A DNA stretch of 64,000 nucleotides, from NCBI GenBank assembly GCA_022376925.1, contig JAIOJX010000002.1, positions 40,881,501-40,945,500 of the forward strand, written 5' to 3'. The notes beneath the pieces were generated by a model. The model was not told the DNA's origin and did not search any database. It saw nothing but the letters and a program-made list of their open reading frames with translations. Shown here one piece after another: positions 46,112-57,875 of the stretch; positions within the stretch are counted from its first letter, which is position 1, and each line of letters starts with the position of its first letter. The stretch comes from Tragulus kanchil. Its lineage: Eukaryota; Chordata; Mammalia; Artiodactyla; Tragulidae. A program made the position numbers and the translations under genes.

Positions 46112-48353
46112 AGGAGCACCAGCAAACTGCAGCCAACTAGAAGGTTGGGCCGGAAAGGCAATCAGGCACTTTCATACGCAGATGCTGCAAGCCCAGCTCA
46201 CATCTGGAACACAAGTTGTTCAGCCCACAACCCTTTGTCTCCAAAAGCTTTAGCTTGCAAAGAAATATTTGCCCTGTGGTGGAGCCTATTCTGTATATAG
46301 AGAGAACATGAGGGGTTCAGTTCATGTATGTCTCCTATTTATTCCTAATCCAGCAAATATAAATGTTAATTGATTATCAGGCCCTAGATGCTATTCGCAC
46401 GTATGTGCTCAGAGCTAGGCCATTGAGATTATAGAACGCAATGGGCCCAACTAAGAGTACCATCTTGACAACAGCTCTCCGTAACACATCACTACAGGAT
46501 GAGAGAGAAACCCTCTGTTGTTCTTGTTACAGAAATCAATTCATTAACCAAAGCAGCAAGGTCCCAAGGCCTGGCCCCCTAAGGCCAAACTCTCTGCAGT
46601 CCTTCCAGACCATCCGAATTAACTCTTCTTGTGTCAAAAGTGCATCACAAAGGTAAGCGAGATCCATGTGTTAACTTAAAATGTGACTGAGTCATTATAG
46701 TACAAAATCAGTTGGTCAATCAACAAAGTTCCACTGATTATTAAGTGCCAGGAACTTTTCTCTGAAAACACAGTAGTAGTATGGTAGACATTCTTTGAAA
46801 GTACATGTTTAATGTATTAAAGTTATATACCTCTATACAATTACGTTCATGTCCTTGAAAGTTGCCCTAATCCACCACTGAGGGGCATGACTATGCCTGT
46901 GTAGGCTGAATGGTACAGTCAGAAATAAAATGCGAGATGTTGTATGTGTTTGTAGTTACACATTTCAAGTGCTATCTTGGTATTTCACCCAGTCTGGTGA
47001 TTTAATACACAATCTAATAAAAACACCACATTATTTCATTCCTCATGTGTTATTGTCTAAGTTGTTTAATGAATTTGAGAAATACAGGAGATGTCTGGGA
47101 GGGGACCCAGTCATACATCCTACATGCTGCAGCCATTTTTAGGGATGATCATCCCTGGAAAAACAACAGCCTTGAGCTGTATGAATATTTTTATTTGTAA
47201 CTCTTTGGAAAAAAAAACTGCTTTCTAAACAGGAGCACCAGCAAACTGCAGCCAACTAGAAGGTTGGGCCGGAAAGGCAATCAGGCACTTTCATACGCAG
47301 ATGCTGCAAGCCCAGCTCACATCTGGAACACAAGTTGTTCAGCCCACAACCCTTTGTCTCCAAAAGCTTTAGCTTGCAAAGAAATATTTGCCCTGTGGTG
47401 GAGCCTATTCTGTATATAGAGAGAACATGAGGGGTTCAGTTCATGTATGTCTCCTATTTATTCCTAATCCAGCAAATATAAATGTTAATTGATTATCAGG
47501 CCCTAGATGCTATTCGCACGTATGTGCTCAGAGCTAGGCCATTGAGATTATAGAACGCAATGGGCCCAACTAAGAGTACCATCTTGACAACAGCTCTCCG
47601 TAACACATCACTACAGGATGAGAGAGAAACCCTCTGTTGTTCTTGTTACAGAAATCAATTCATTAACCAAAGCAGCAAGGTCCCAAGGCCTGGCCCCCTA
47701 AGGCCAAACTCTCTGCAGTCCTTCCAGACCATCCGAATTAACTCTTCTTGTGTCAAAAGTGCATCACAAAGGTAAGCGAGATCCATGTGTTAACTTAAAA
47801 TGTGACTGAGTCATTATAGTACAAAATCAGTTGGTCAATCAACAAAGTTCCACTGATTATTAAGTGCCAGGAACTTTTCTCTGAAAACACAGTAGTAGTA
47901 TGGTAGACATTCTTTGAAAGTACATGTTTAATGTATTAAAGTTATATACCTCTATACAATTACGTTCATGTCCTTGAAAGTTGCCCTAATCCACCACTGA
48001 GGGGCATGACTATGCCTGTGTAGGCTGAATGGTACAGTCAGAAATAAAATGCGAGATGTTGTATGTGTTTGTAGTTACACATTTCAAGTGCTATCTTGGT
48101 ATTTCACCCAGTCTGGTGATTTAATACACAATCTAATAAAAACACCACATTATTTCATTCCTCATGTGTTATTGTCTAAGTTGTTTAATGAATTTGAGAA
48201 ATACAGGAGATGTCTGGGAGGGGACCCAGTCATACATCCTACATGCTGCAGCCATTTTTAGGGATGATCATCCCTGGAAAAACAACAGCCTTGAGCTGTA
48301 TGAATATTTTTATTTGTAACTCTTTTGGAAGAAAAAAAAACTGCTTTCTAAAC
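46112..48353. repeat. doublet 14: 1.12-kb tandem duplication with no spacer
   Basis: Copies 46112-47230 and 47231-48353 abut directly. The offset is 1119, rising to 1123 at the end through T-run and A-run length differences (near 47201 and 48324). No named repeat lies inside. The first 92 bp (to 46203) are the third member of a three-copy segment with 45005 and 47231. A 71-codon frame (46441, again at 47560) ends at a donor-like CAAAGGTAAG. Confidence 0.97.
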
Positions 48354-49144
48354 ATCTTCATTCACAGATGTTGTCAGAGGCAAGGATGTGTCCCACAAGG
48401 AAGAAGAGATGGGAGGACATGGAGCAACAAGGAATTGACTAGGGTTAAAGTCCTTATTCTATTATGTATTGTCTACTCAGATCACTCTTCCTTTACAGAC
48501 TGGAGAACCGTCATCTACAAAAGATGAATAAAAAAGGACAGCCTTGAAGAGTTTATGTGACTATTAAAAGAAATAATACAGGTAAGGCAAGCAGTCCTGG
48601 GCTCAGCAGAGGTCAAGAGCATGATGAATATTAGTTATTTTTATTGCTATCTGGAACAGGGTTGCAAGATTGATAGAGCTTATTTTGAGGCAGTGTTGAA
48701 AAGTGGTTCAGAAACCATATACATGTAAAGTTTCTATAGTCACAGAAAATTTCTGTATTATTTTGAAAGTAGACAAAACTCATATTCATCATCTGTTTCC
48801 TGAGAAGATTTAATATTTTCCTGGAGTTTGAAGTGAATTAAGTTTGAGTTCTAAAAATGAATGTTGTGATAATTTTTCCTCAACCCTGCGCCAAATGATC
48901 TCAGTTTCTGAGAGCTGACTTAGAGTTTTGCAAAGAAAAGAAATTTGTTCTTGTTTGAAAACTATCAGTAAATGGACCGAAATAACTCAGGTGGAAGCCA
49001 GATAATACACAGCAAGTCAGTTTCTTTCTGCCTCGAGAATTTGCTCCAATAACACCGTCATCCTTCCTGTCGAGCAACAGCACTCTTGACTGAGGCTCCC
49101 CTCGGTTGGGGGAGCTGAAGGAAAAGACCAGCCTGTGGTGATCA
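48354..49144. other. unannotated spacer
   Basis: AT-rich, no repeat or exon recognised. Confidence 0.45.
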
Positions 49145-49660
49145 TTTCACTACATAGTGCCAAAAGACCTCAGATTTCCAAGCTCAGGTGTTTGTTGCTG
49201 TTTGATTATTATTACTTCACCTTAAATTCACAATCTAAACAAAACTATTATTCTCTCCAGATAGTCCTGATAGGGCTGGCAATCAGAAGCACCGTGGATG
49301 TGTCTCCTGAAGCGGCGCTCTGTGCCTCCCTTTTCCCCTGGAGCCTCTGGGCGACTGCCCTGCTCACTTCACTCTCCATCCGTGTCTGGTCAGAAATAAT
49401 TGCGACAGACACAGTCAGCTCTGTACCACTGACACTTAGCTATCACAGGGACGTCACTCTTAGTGTTTAGATATTCAAGAGTAAGAGACAAAGCAACACC
49501 AGTAGAATGAGCAAAGTAGAACCTGCAATACTCCCCTCCTCCATAAAAGCAAAAAGCACTGAAAAAATAGTCTAAATCAAGTTTTTAGAACTCTTACAGC
49601 TCTAAAGTGAAAGATGAAATCCAAATAAAAATGTAAGATGGGTTTGAATAAACAGTTCTT

Positions 49661-49993
49661 TTTTTTTTTTTTTAAGATTTATTTATTTATTTATTTTGGG
49701 CAGGGGTCGGGTTGGGGAGGGAGGGGAGCTGGCGGGCCACTTCTATTGGTCTTTCACTTATCTATTTTTATCCATCTTTGTTCTTTGGCCCGTGTGGGCC
49801 TCCCATTGCAGCGGCCTCTATTGTCACAGAGCACCGGCTCTGGGCGCATGTGCTCCAGAGCTCTGGCTCAGTAATTGGACACATTGGTCCAGCCGCTCCA
49901 TGGCACGTGGGATCTTCCCAGGCCAGGGATTGAACTGGTGCCCCTTGCATTTCAAGGCAGTGTCCTTACCCACTGGACCACCAAGGGAAGCCC
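49661..49993 (-). mobile_element. CHR-type SINE, full length, minus strand
   Basis: T-run and TTTATTTATTT, GTCGGGTTGGGGAGGGAGGG, CAGTAATTGGACACATTGGT, ending CACCAAGGGAAGCCC. Target duplication TGAATAAACAGTTCTT at 49645-49660 and 49994-50009, a perfect 16-mer. Frames of up to 147 codons in and across it are spurious. Confidence 0.95.
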
Positions 49994-50747
49994 TGAATAA
50001 ACAGTTCTTGAAGGAAGACATGCGAATGGTCAATGAGCAGATGAGAGGAAGCTCATTAGTTGTCAGGAAAGCACATTTCAATACAAAAATGTCATACACT
50101 CTGCATGAACTAGGAGGGATAAACTTTTTTAAACTGTAGTCAATAACAGGTTTGTGGAATAATTGAAACACACTTACATGAAAGTAAGTGATTTTAAACT
50201 TTTTAGTCATAAAATTTGTGGGGGGAGCAAAACCTTTCACTACATAGCCAAAAGACCTCAGATTTCCAAGCTCAGGTGTTTGTTGCTGTTTGATTATTAT
50301 TACTTCACCTTAAATTCACAATCTAAACAAAACTATTATTCTCTCAGATAGTCCTGATAGGGCTGGCAATCAGAAGCACCGTGGATGTGTCTCCTGAAGC
50401 GGCGCTCTGTGCCTCCCTTTTCCCCTGGAGCCTCTGGGCGACTGCCCTGCTCACTTCACTCTCCATCCGTGTCTGGTCAGAAATAATTGCGACAGACACA
50501 GTCAGCTCTGTACCACTGACACTTAGCTATCACAGGGACGTCACTCTTAGTGTTTAGATATTCAAGAGTAAGAGACAAAGCAACACCAGTAGAATGAGCA
50601 AAGTAGAACCTGCAATACTCCCCTCCTCCATAAAAGCAAAAAGCACTGAAAAAATAGTCTAAATCAAGTTTTTAGAACTCTTACAGCTCTAAAGTGAAAG
50701 ATGAAATCCAAATAAAAATGTAAGATGGGTTTGAATAAACAGTTCTT

Positions 50748-51080
50748 TTTTTTTTTTTTTAAGATTTATTTATTTATTTATTTTGGGCAGGGGTCGGGTT
50801 GGGGAGGGAGGGGAGCTGGCGGGCCACTTCTATTGGTCTTTCACTTATCTATTTTTATCCATCTTTGTTCTTTGGCCCGTGTGGGCCTCCCATTGCAGCG
50901 GCCTCTATTGTCACAGAGCACCGGCTCTGGGCGCATGTGCTCCAGAGCTCTGGCTCAGTAATTGGACACATTGGTCCAGCCGCTCCATGGCACGTGGGAT
51001 CTTCCCAGGCCAGGGATTGAACTGGTGCCCCTTGCATTTCAAGGCAGTGTCCTTACCCACTGGACCACCAAGGGAAGCCC
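50748..51080 (-). mobile_element. CHR-type SINE, second doublet copy
   Basis: Duplicate of 49661-49993 with its target duplication. Confidence 0.93.
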
Positions 51081-51406
51081 TGAATAAACAGTTCTTGAAG
51101 GAAGACATGCGAATGGTCAATGAGCAGATGAGAGGAAGCTCATTAGTTGTCAGGAAAGCACATTTCAATACAAAAATGTCATACACTCTGCATGAACTAG
51201 GAGGGATAAACTTTTTTAAACTGTAGTCAATAACAGGTTTGTGGAATAATTGAAACACACTTACATGAAAGTAAGTGATGCAGTCATCTTGAAAAACAGT
51301 GTTTTTGTTCCTCAAAGTGTTGTACATAAAATTATGATGAGCCCAGAAATTCTGCTTCTGGCTATAGAGCTTAGAGAATGAATACCCATGAGTGATAAGC
51401 CACTAT

Positions 51407-51606
51407 AATAGTGTCCAACTCTTTGTTGACCCTATAGACCATAGCCCACCAGCCTTCTCTGTCTATGGGATTCCCTAGCCAAGAATACAGGAGTGGGTTG
51501 CCATGCCTTCCCCAAGAGGATCTTCCTGACCCAGGGATCAAACCCACACCTCATGTCTCCTGCACTGTCAGACAGATTCTTTACCACTAGCGCCACATCA
51601 GAAGCC
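51407..51606 (-). mobile_element. Bov-tA SINE
   Basis: Antisense: GTGTCCAACTCTTTGTTGAC, CTCTGTCTATGGGATTCCCT, GGATCTTCCTGACCCAGGGA, CACTGTCAGACAGATTCTTT. Confidence 0.9.
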
Positions 51607-51639
51607 TGAATAAATACATAGCCCCACCCAAACACTTAT

Positions 51640-51930
51640 TCATGAGTATTCACAGCAGCCTGTTCATGACTGGCCCAAGCTGATGAATAGATCAATAAAA
51701 TATGATCCATCCATACAACGGAATATCTTTCAGCCAGAAAAGGGGATGGAATACTGACACGTGCCCCAACATGGGTGAATCTCAGCTACAGCATGGCAGC
51801 AGAAAGAAGCCACTGCTGAGACCACCTCCTGGGTGATTCCATGTGCAGGAGAAGGCCAGAGTAAAGACACTGAAGGTGAATGAGTGGTTGACTGGCTCGT
51901 GTGTTGTCTCTCCTTTGTTATAACACGTGG
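51640..51930 (+). mobile_element. L1M 3' fragment
   Basis: GTATTCACAGCAGCCTGTTC, ATATGATCCATCCATACAAC GGAATATC, CAACATGGGTGAATCTCAGC, GAAAGAAGCCACTGC: old L1 3' region. Confidence 0.7.
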
Positions 51931-51999
51931 TTTATCAAATCAACCTCCTAAGATTAACAATATCTACTAATCCTGACACAGCACAGAGGACACCAGCGA

Positions 52000-52185
52000 C
52001 TTTAGCGTGTGCTAGGTATGGACTCGGTACATCTCCACACCACTGTGAAGCAGGCAACTTTATCCCAGATCTGCAGATGAGGAAGCTGCAGTGTGGAATG
52101 TTAGGCGACCACTCAAGATCATGGAGGTGAGAAGTAATAAATGGGCATGAATAACTAGGAAATTTGAGCTTCAGATCCTCCCTTC
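52000..52185 (+). mobile_element. MIR
   Basis: GTGTGCTAGGTATGGACTCG, CTTTATCCCAGATCTGCAGA TGAGGAAGC, CGACCACTCAAGATCATGGA follow the MIR core and 3' part. Confidence 0.7.
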
Positions 52186-52490
52186 AGATATTTCTTGAGG
52201 GTTTAATCTTGTTCTCATTTTATAGACACATTTTTACATAGTGCTAACACTGAAATCTTTCCACTGAGATCTATAGAGAAATGACAACTGCTGGATATCC
52301 TGTCATGAGAAAGTTGGCAGTGTGGACTAGTCCTAACTCAAGGAGCAGCCTGAAAGTAAGTGATGCAGTCATCTTGAAAAACAGTGTTTTGTTCCTCAAA
52401 GTGTTGTACATAAAATTATGATGAGCCCAGAAATTCTGCTTCTGGCTATAGAGCTTAGAGAATGAATACCCATGAGTGATAAGCCACTAT

Positions 52491-52690
52491 AATAGTGTCC
52501 AACTCTTTGTTGACCCTATAGACCATAGCCCACCAGCCTTCTCTGTCTATGGGATTCCCTAGCCAAGAATACAGGAGTGGGTTGCCATGCCTTCCCCAAG
52601 AGGATCTTCCTGACCCAGGGATCAAACCCACACCTCATGTCTCCTGCACTGTCAGACAGATTCTTTACCACTAGCGCCACATCAGAAGCC
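52491..52690 (-). mobile_element. Bov-tA SINE, second doublet copy
   Basis: Duplicate of 51407-51606. Confidence 0.9.
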
Positions 52691-52723
52691 TGAATAAATA
52701 CATAGCCCCACCCAAACACTTAT

Positions 52724-53014
52724 TCATGAGTATTCACAGCAGCCTGTTCATGACTGGCCCAAGCTGATGAATAGATCAATAAAATATGATCCATCCATAC
52801 AACGGAATATCTTTCAGCCAGAAAAGGGGATGGAATACTGACACGTGCCCCAACATGGGTGAATCTCAGCTACAGCATGGCAGCAGAAAGAAGCCACTGC
52901 TGAGACCACCTCCTGGGTGATTCCATGTGCAGGAGAAGGCCAGAGTAAAGACACTGAAGGTGAATGAGTGGTTGACTGGCTCGTGTGTTGTCTCTCCTTT
53001 GTTATAACACGTGG
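52724..53014 (+). mobile_element. L1M 3' fragment, second doublet copy
   Basis: Duplicate of 51640-51930. Confidence 0.7.
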
Positions 53015-53083
53015 TTTATCAAATCAACCTCCTAAGATTAACAATATCTACTAATCCTGACACAGCACAGAGGACACCAGCGA

Positions 53084-53269
53084 CTTTAGCGTGTGCTAGG
53101 TATGGACTCGGTACATCTCCACACCACTGTGAAGCAGGCAACTTTATCCCAGATCTGCAGATGAGGAAGCTGCAGTGTGGAATGTTAGGCGACCACTCAA
53201 GATCATGGAGGTGAGAAGTAATAAATGGGCATGAATAACTAGGAAATTTGAGCTTCAGATCCTCCCTTC
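53084..53269 (+). mobile_element. MIR, second doublet copy
   Basis: Duplicate of 52000-52185. Confidence 0.7.
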
Positions 53270-53437
53270 AGATATTTCTTGAGGGTTTAATCTTGTTCTC
53301 ATTTTATAGACACATTTTTACATAGTGCTAACACTGAAATCTTTCCACTGAGATCTATAGAGAAATGACAACTGCTGGATATCCTGTCATGAGAAAGTTG
53401 GCAGTGTGGACTAGTCCTAACTCAAGGAGCAGCCTGA

Positions 53438-54817
53438 GTCCTCTGTTCTTTGTCTTCTACCCCCAAAGTATCTGTATTTTCTCAGTGTTACAGATAACTG
53501 TCAAACTTGTCATTTGATATGTGAGTGTAAAATTGTTGTAGCTAATTTTATGACATGCATGTCAATTTTGAAGCCAGTAAATATCATAAAAATGCTTCTC
53601 ATATAGAAAAGCCTGAGCCACCCAAACATTCGACAGGCTGTTCTCTCATATGAGCAGCAGATCACATTAATCAAACACTAGATGACAAAGTCTCTTCCAA
53701 AATGACTATAAAACTTCCTATCTTTTCCCAGTCTTTCTGCAAGAGTTGACTCAATTCTACCCTCTCTTTATCCATTATCCAAACTTCAAATTTGTTCCAT
53801 TTCTTTCTTTGGTACATAGTTTATTTTCTGTTACCCTGTCACCTTTTCAGAGGTGTTTAGACCATAACAGTCATGGCTCTATTTCCACCACAGTTTAATC
53901 AGGCATCCATGACCTGTCATGTGTGTTGAGAACTTGTGGGGATTAGTTTTACATGTTAACTTGGCTAGGCTATGGAGTCCAAGTACTTAATCAGATACTA
54001 ACCTAGGTGTTGCCACAGAGGAGTGTTGTCAATATGGTAATACCTGCAATCAAGTGACATTAAGTAAAAGAGGTTATTCTCTATGAGGAGTGTGGGCCTT
54101 GTCCAATCAGTTGAAAGGCCTTGAAGGCAAACCCTGAGATTTCCAGAGAAGATGACCTATGTGAAGACCACTCTTCCATGCCCAACCTGTGGGTTTCAAA
54201 CTCACCATCCCAGACAACCACACTTGACTATATTCCTTATTATGAACCTCTCACATGTATGTATATCAATTATGGCTTCTATTAGCATGTTTCCTCAGAG
54301 ATTCCTAATGGATACAATCATCTTTCTGCTTCACTTAATCTCTTCCTACACATTCCTGAAGTCTGTAGAATATTTCCATTTTTCCAACTCTTGGTGAACA
54401 CTTACCTACATAATCTATCTGAAGAGTTCACCCTTTCAATTTACCATTACAATAGCTCTGCCTTGGAAACAAGCATTCATGCTTATAAAATATTCTGTGT
54501 GACACCTTCAATACAGCTTGTAAAATTCTCTGGTTTCCATCTTTATGGCACTCGGTACAATAACCTACCATTAAACACAGCTGCTGTTAGCATGTGGTGC
54601 TATTGGTTGTCTGCCTCTAAACCAACCACCACTGTAAACTCCAGTTCTGTCACTTTAAACCACAGTTTCTTATATAATAGTATCAACACTTTAATGTTTG
54701 CTGTAAATTTAGTTTTACTGTTACTTCTTCTCCACTTCAAATGATCACAGTCATTATTTACCCTATTTAGAAAATTCCAAGAATGGAATGTTGAGAGCAT
54801 TTAATATGACTCAAGAG
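53438..54817. other. spacer with one old dispersed repeat
   Basis: About 53935-54175 (GATTAGTTTTACATGTTAAC TTGGCTAGGCTATGG, TTGTCCAATCAGTTGAAAGG) resembles a common old mammalian interspersed repeat whose family I cannot name. The 117-codon frame at 54391-54744 is AT-rich with a C-terminal leucine run and no recognisable domain. Confidence 0.4.
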
Positions 54818-55079
54818 GGCTTCCCTGGTGGTCCAGTGAGTAAGGACACTGCCTTGCAGTGCAAGGGGCACCAGTTCGATCCCTGGCCTGGGAAGGTCCC
54901 ACGTGCCATGGAGTGGCTGGACCGATGAGTCCAACTACCAAGCTGGAGCTCTGGACTGCATGCACCCAGAGCCAGTGCTCTGCAATGAGAGAGGCCACTG
55001 CAATGGGAGGCCCACACAGGCCAAAAGAACAAAGATGGGTGAAAATGGATGGATGAAAGCCCAATAGAAGTGGCCAATA
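54818..55079 (+). mobile_element. CHR-type SINE, short form
   Basis: From GGCTTCCCTGGTGGTCCAGT to GGGAGGCCCACACAGGCC and CCAATAGAAGTGGCC, then a TA repeat (55076-55102) instead of the C-rich tail. Target duplication TGACTCAAGAG at 54807-54817 and 55104-55114. Confidence 0.93.
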
Positions 55080-55102
55080 TATATATATATATGTATATAT
55101 AT
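55076..55102. repeat. TA-rich microsatellite at the SINE tail
   Basis: (TA)n with a GTA interruption, between the CHR body and its downstream target duplication. Confidence 0.85.
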
Positions 55103-55124
55103 GTGACTCAAGAGTATCTTATTT

Positions 55125-55240
55125 CAGTCTTGGCTTATCCACTTTCTGACTTTGTAACCCTGAGGAAGCTTCTGAAACTCTCTGAACCTTAGTTTTTTTA
55201 TGTGCAGAGTAGGGAGAAAACAATCCGTTGCATAGGATTG
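55125..55240 (+). mobile_element. MIR fragment
   Basis: GTCTTGGCTTATCCACTTTC TGAC, TTTGTAACCCTGAGGAAGCT, CTGAACCTTAGTTTTTTTAT: central and 3' MIR, interrupted by the BovB piece. Confidence 0.65.
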
Positions 55241-55590
55241 CTGTCCAGTTTCTAAGTCATGTCCAACTCTTCGCAACTCAACGACTGCAGCATGCCAAGC
55301 TTGCTTGTCCTTGACTGTCTCTTGGAGTTTGCTCAAACTCCTATTTATTGACTCAGTGATGCTATCTAACCATCTCAAACTCTGTCACTCCCTTCTCCTC
55401 TTGCCTTCTCATTTCCAGTGAATCGGCTCTTCACATCAGGTGGCCAATGTTTCAGAGCTTCAGCATCAATCTTTCCAATGAATATTTACGGTTGATTTCC
55501 ATCAGTCCTTCCAAAGAATATTTAGAGTTGATTTCCTTTAGGATTGACTGGTTTGATCTCCTTGTAGTCCAGAGGACTTTCATTGTAAGG
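55241..55590 (-). mobile_element. BovB (RTE) LINE fragment with a 36-bp internal duplication
   Basis: Antisense BovB: TCATGTCCAACTCTTCGCAA, GACTGCAGCATGCCAAGCTT, TCAGTGATGCTATCTAACCA, TTCACATCAGGTGGCCAATG, TAGGATTGACTGGTTTGATC. The minus strand still reads MRWLDSITESINRSLSKLQE, the ORF2 C-terminal end. The segments 55464-55499 and 55500-55535 are diverged tandem 36-mers (CATCAATCTTTCCAATGAAT / CATCAGTCCTTCCAAAGAAT), a 12-codon in-frame duplication. Confidence 0.85.
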
Positions 55591-55618
55591 ATACCCATGA
55601 TCACATGAGGCCCACCAT

Positions 55619-57875
55619 GTGGACTGTCCATTCTGTCCAACCACAGGACTGAATGCACTTCTCAATTTCCCCTTCCTTTGTCAGCTTACCAGCATGCCCA
55701 GCAGCCTTCCTCCAGGCCTTCACACTCTACTGCTTCCTTTCTTGAGACTATTTCCAGACTTTACTAAATATGAGCTTGTTTTTATGTCTTTTCTTTCTCA
55801 CCAGCTTTATTGGGTCCATTAATTCTTCACTGCTCCGGTCTGCTGGTAGCCCTCCTCCTAGTTTTAAAGTGGTGAAATAAATTAAATTTTATTTTTATGT
55901 GTAGTCATTTATTCCAATAGAACATTGAGGGAGCAAGGTGCTAAAAATGTGTGTATCATAAACCATGTTGAGTAGGGAGATAGTATATTTGATTTGAAAA
56001 AAGGAGCTTTATTTTAAAAGTTTCTTAATAATTTTGAATATAACTTTGAAAAGATTTCAAACTAGGTAAAATCTTTACTTCAGAACTGTGAAAGGACTGA
56101 CCTCTTTTTAAATTGTAAGTATTTCTGAAAGTCAATCTTCTGCTAGATAATATGTACAACTTTAGAACTTATAATTTAATAGGAATAGATGGATTTCCAT
56201 AAGCATTCATCATTTGTGAATTGGAAATTAACATATAAAGAGCAAGCATTCCTCAGGGACAGATTGCTGCAATCTCTGATGACTGAGCACTTTACATATA
56301 CACACACACTCACACACAGACACACATGCATGCACAGGCACACACACAGACACACAGACACCTTTCAGAAAGCTCTATCATTTATCTGTGGCTTCATGGG
56401 TGATCTTTTACCTTTATTGCCTATAGAATTCGATACCCCTAAATAAGTCTATTACTCTACATGGCATGGACTGGCTTATCTCTATAAAATATCTTGTAAG
56501 TGTATTAATTTGAACAACTACCACAGATGGACAAGAACTATTTCTCAAGAACCCTCTTCATTGCTTCATGTCTTGTCATCATGTCTCAGAATAGTAAATC
56601 ACAAACAATCAAAGGAAGGCACAGTTCAGTATCAATATCTCACAGCATTTCTATATATGACCACTTTGAGAATCTGTAGATAGCCGACTTTATCATAGCA
56701 CTGCTTGAAGTCTGAGAAACAGAGTAGCTCTCATGTGCATCATTTCCCTTCCTTTGTCCAGCCATGGTGGACTGTCCATTCTGTCCAACCACAGGACTGA
56801 ATGCACTTCTCAATTTCCCTTCCTTTGTCAGCCATATCCTCCAGGCCTTCACACTCTACTGCTTCCTTTCTTGAGACTATTTCCAGACTTTACTAAATAT
56901 GAGCTTGTTTTTATGTCTTTTCTTTCTCACCAGCTTTATTGGGTCCATTAATTCTTCACTGCTCCGGTCTGCTGGTAGCCCTCCTCCTAGTTTTAAAGTG
57001 GTGAAATAAATTAAATTTTATTTTTATGTGTAGTCATTTATTCCAATAGAACATTGAGGGAGCAAGGTGCTAAAAATGTGTGTATCATAAACCATGTTGA
57101 GTAGGGAGATAGTATATTTGATTTGAAAAAAGGAGCTTTATTTTAAAAGTTTCTTAATAATTTTGAATATAACTTTGAAAAGATTTCAAACTAGGTAAAA
57201 TCTTTACTTCAGAACTGTGAAAGGACTGACCTCTTTTTAAATTGTAAGTATTTCTGAAAGTCAATCTTCTGCTAGATAATATGTACAACTTTAGAACTTA
57301 TAATTTAATAGGAATAGATGGATTTCCATAAGCATTCATCATTTGTGAATTGGAAATTAACATATAAAGAGCAAGCATTCCTCAGGGACAGATTGCTGCA
57401 ATCTCTGATGACTGAGCACTTTACATATACACACACACTCACACACAGACACACATGCATGCACAGGCACACACACAGACACACAGACACCTTTCAGAAA
57501 GCTCTATCATTTATCTGTGGCTTCATGGGTGATCTTTTACCTTTATTGCCTATAGAATTCGATACCCCTAAATAAGTCTATTACTCTACATGGCATGGAC
57601 TGGCTTATCTCTATAAAATATCTTGTAAGTGTATTAATTTGAACAACTACCACAGATGGACAAGAACTATTTCTCAAGAACCCTCTTCATTGCTTCATGT
57701 CTTGTCATCATGTCTCAGAATAGTAAATCACAAACAATCAAAGGAAGGCACAGTTCAGTATCAATATCTCACAGCATTTCTATATATGACCACTTTGAGA
57801 ATCTGTAGATAGCCGACTTTATCATAGCACTGCTTGAAGTCTGAGAAACAGAGTAGCTCTCATGTGCATCATTTC
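55619..57875. repeat. doublet 17: 1.11-kb direct duplication with a degraded left edge
   Basis: Copies 55619-56746 and 56767-57875, spacer 56747-56766 (20 bp). The offset falls from 1148 to 1129 in the first 90 bp because copy two lacks about 19 bp between CTTCCTTTGTCAGC and TCCTCCAGG. The spacer (CTTCCTTTGTCCAGCCAT) resembles that same stretch at 56819-56835. Confidence 0.96.
56298..56360. repeat. CA-rich microsatellite
   Basis: Interrupted (CA)n with CTCACA and CAGACA variants. The same array, with the same interruptions, is at 57427-57489 in the second copy of doublet 17. Confidence 0.9.

Larger units (their letters stand above)
44017..46220. repeat. doublet 13: 1.10-kb direct duplication
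   Basis: Copies 44017-45111 and 45125-46220, spacer 45112-45124 (13 bp). The offset is 1108, 1107 after an A-run indel at about 44034, then 1109 after CT is missing in the first copy near 45097. The spacer (GCCCCCGAAAGCTT-like) looks like a collapsed version of the sequence that follows 46220. Confidence 0.95.
49145..51279. repeat. doublet 15: 1.05-kb direct duplication
   Basis: Copies 49145-50192 and 50235-51279; the offset falls 1090, 1088, 1087 near the left edge through small losses (GTGCC/GCC, CTCC/CTC). Spacer 50193-50234 (42 bp); its CATAAAATTTGTGGGGGG resembles a collapsed form of 51323-51345, as if the first copy continued with bases missing. Confidence 0.96.
51266..53437. repeat. 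doublet 16: 1.08-kb tandem duplication, 3-bp microhomology
   Basis: Copies 51266-52350 and 52351-53437 abut; TGA is shared at the junction. Only one difference noticed, a T-run of five against four (about 51302 and 52386). Carries Bov-tA, L1M and MIR pieces in both copies. With doublet 14 it is the cleanest tandem. Confidence 0.97.

Noticed and set aside
49696..50139. 147-codon open frame, repeated at 50783-51226
   Set aside because: Almost entirely CHR SINE sequence; duplicated by doublet 15.
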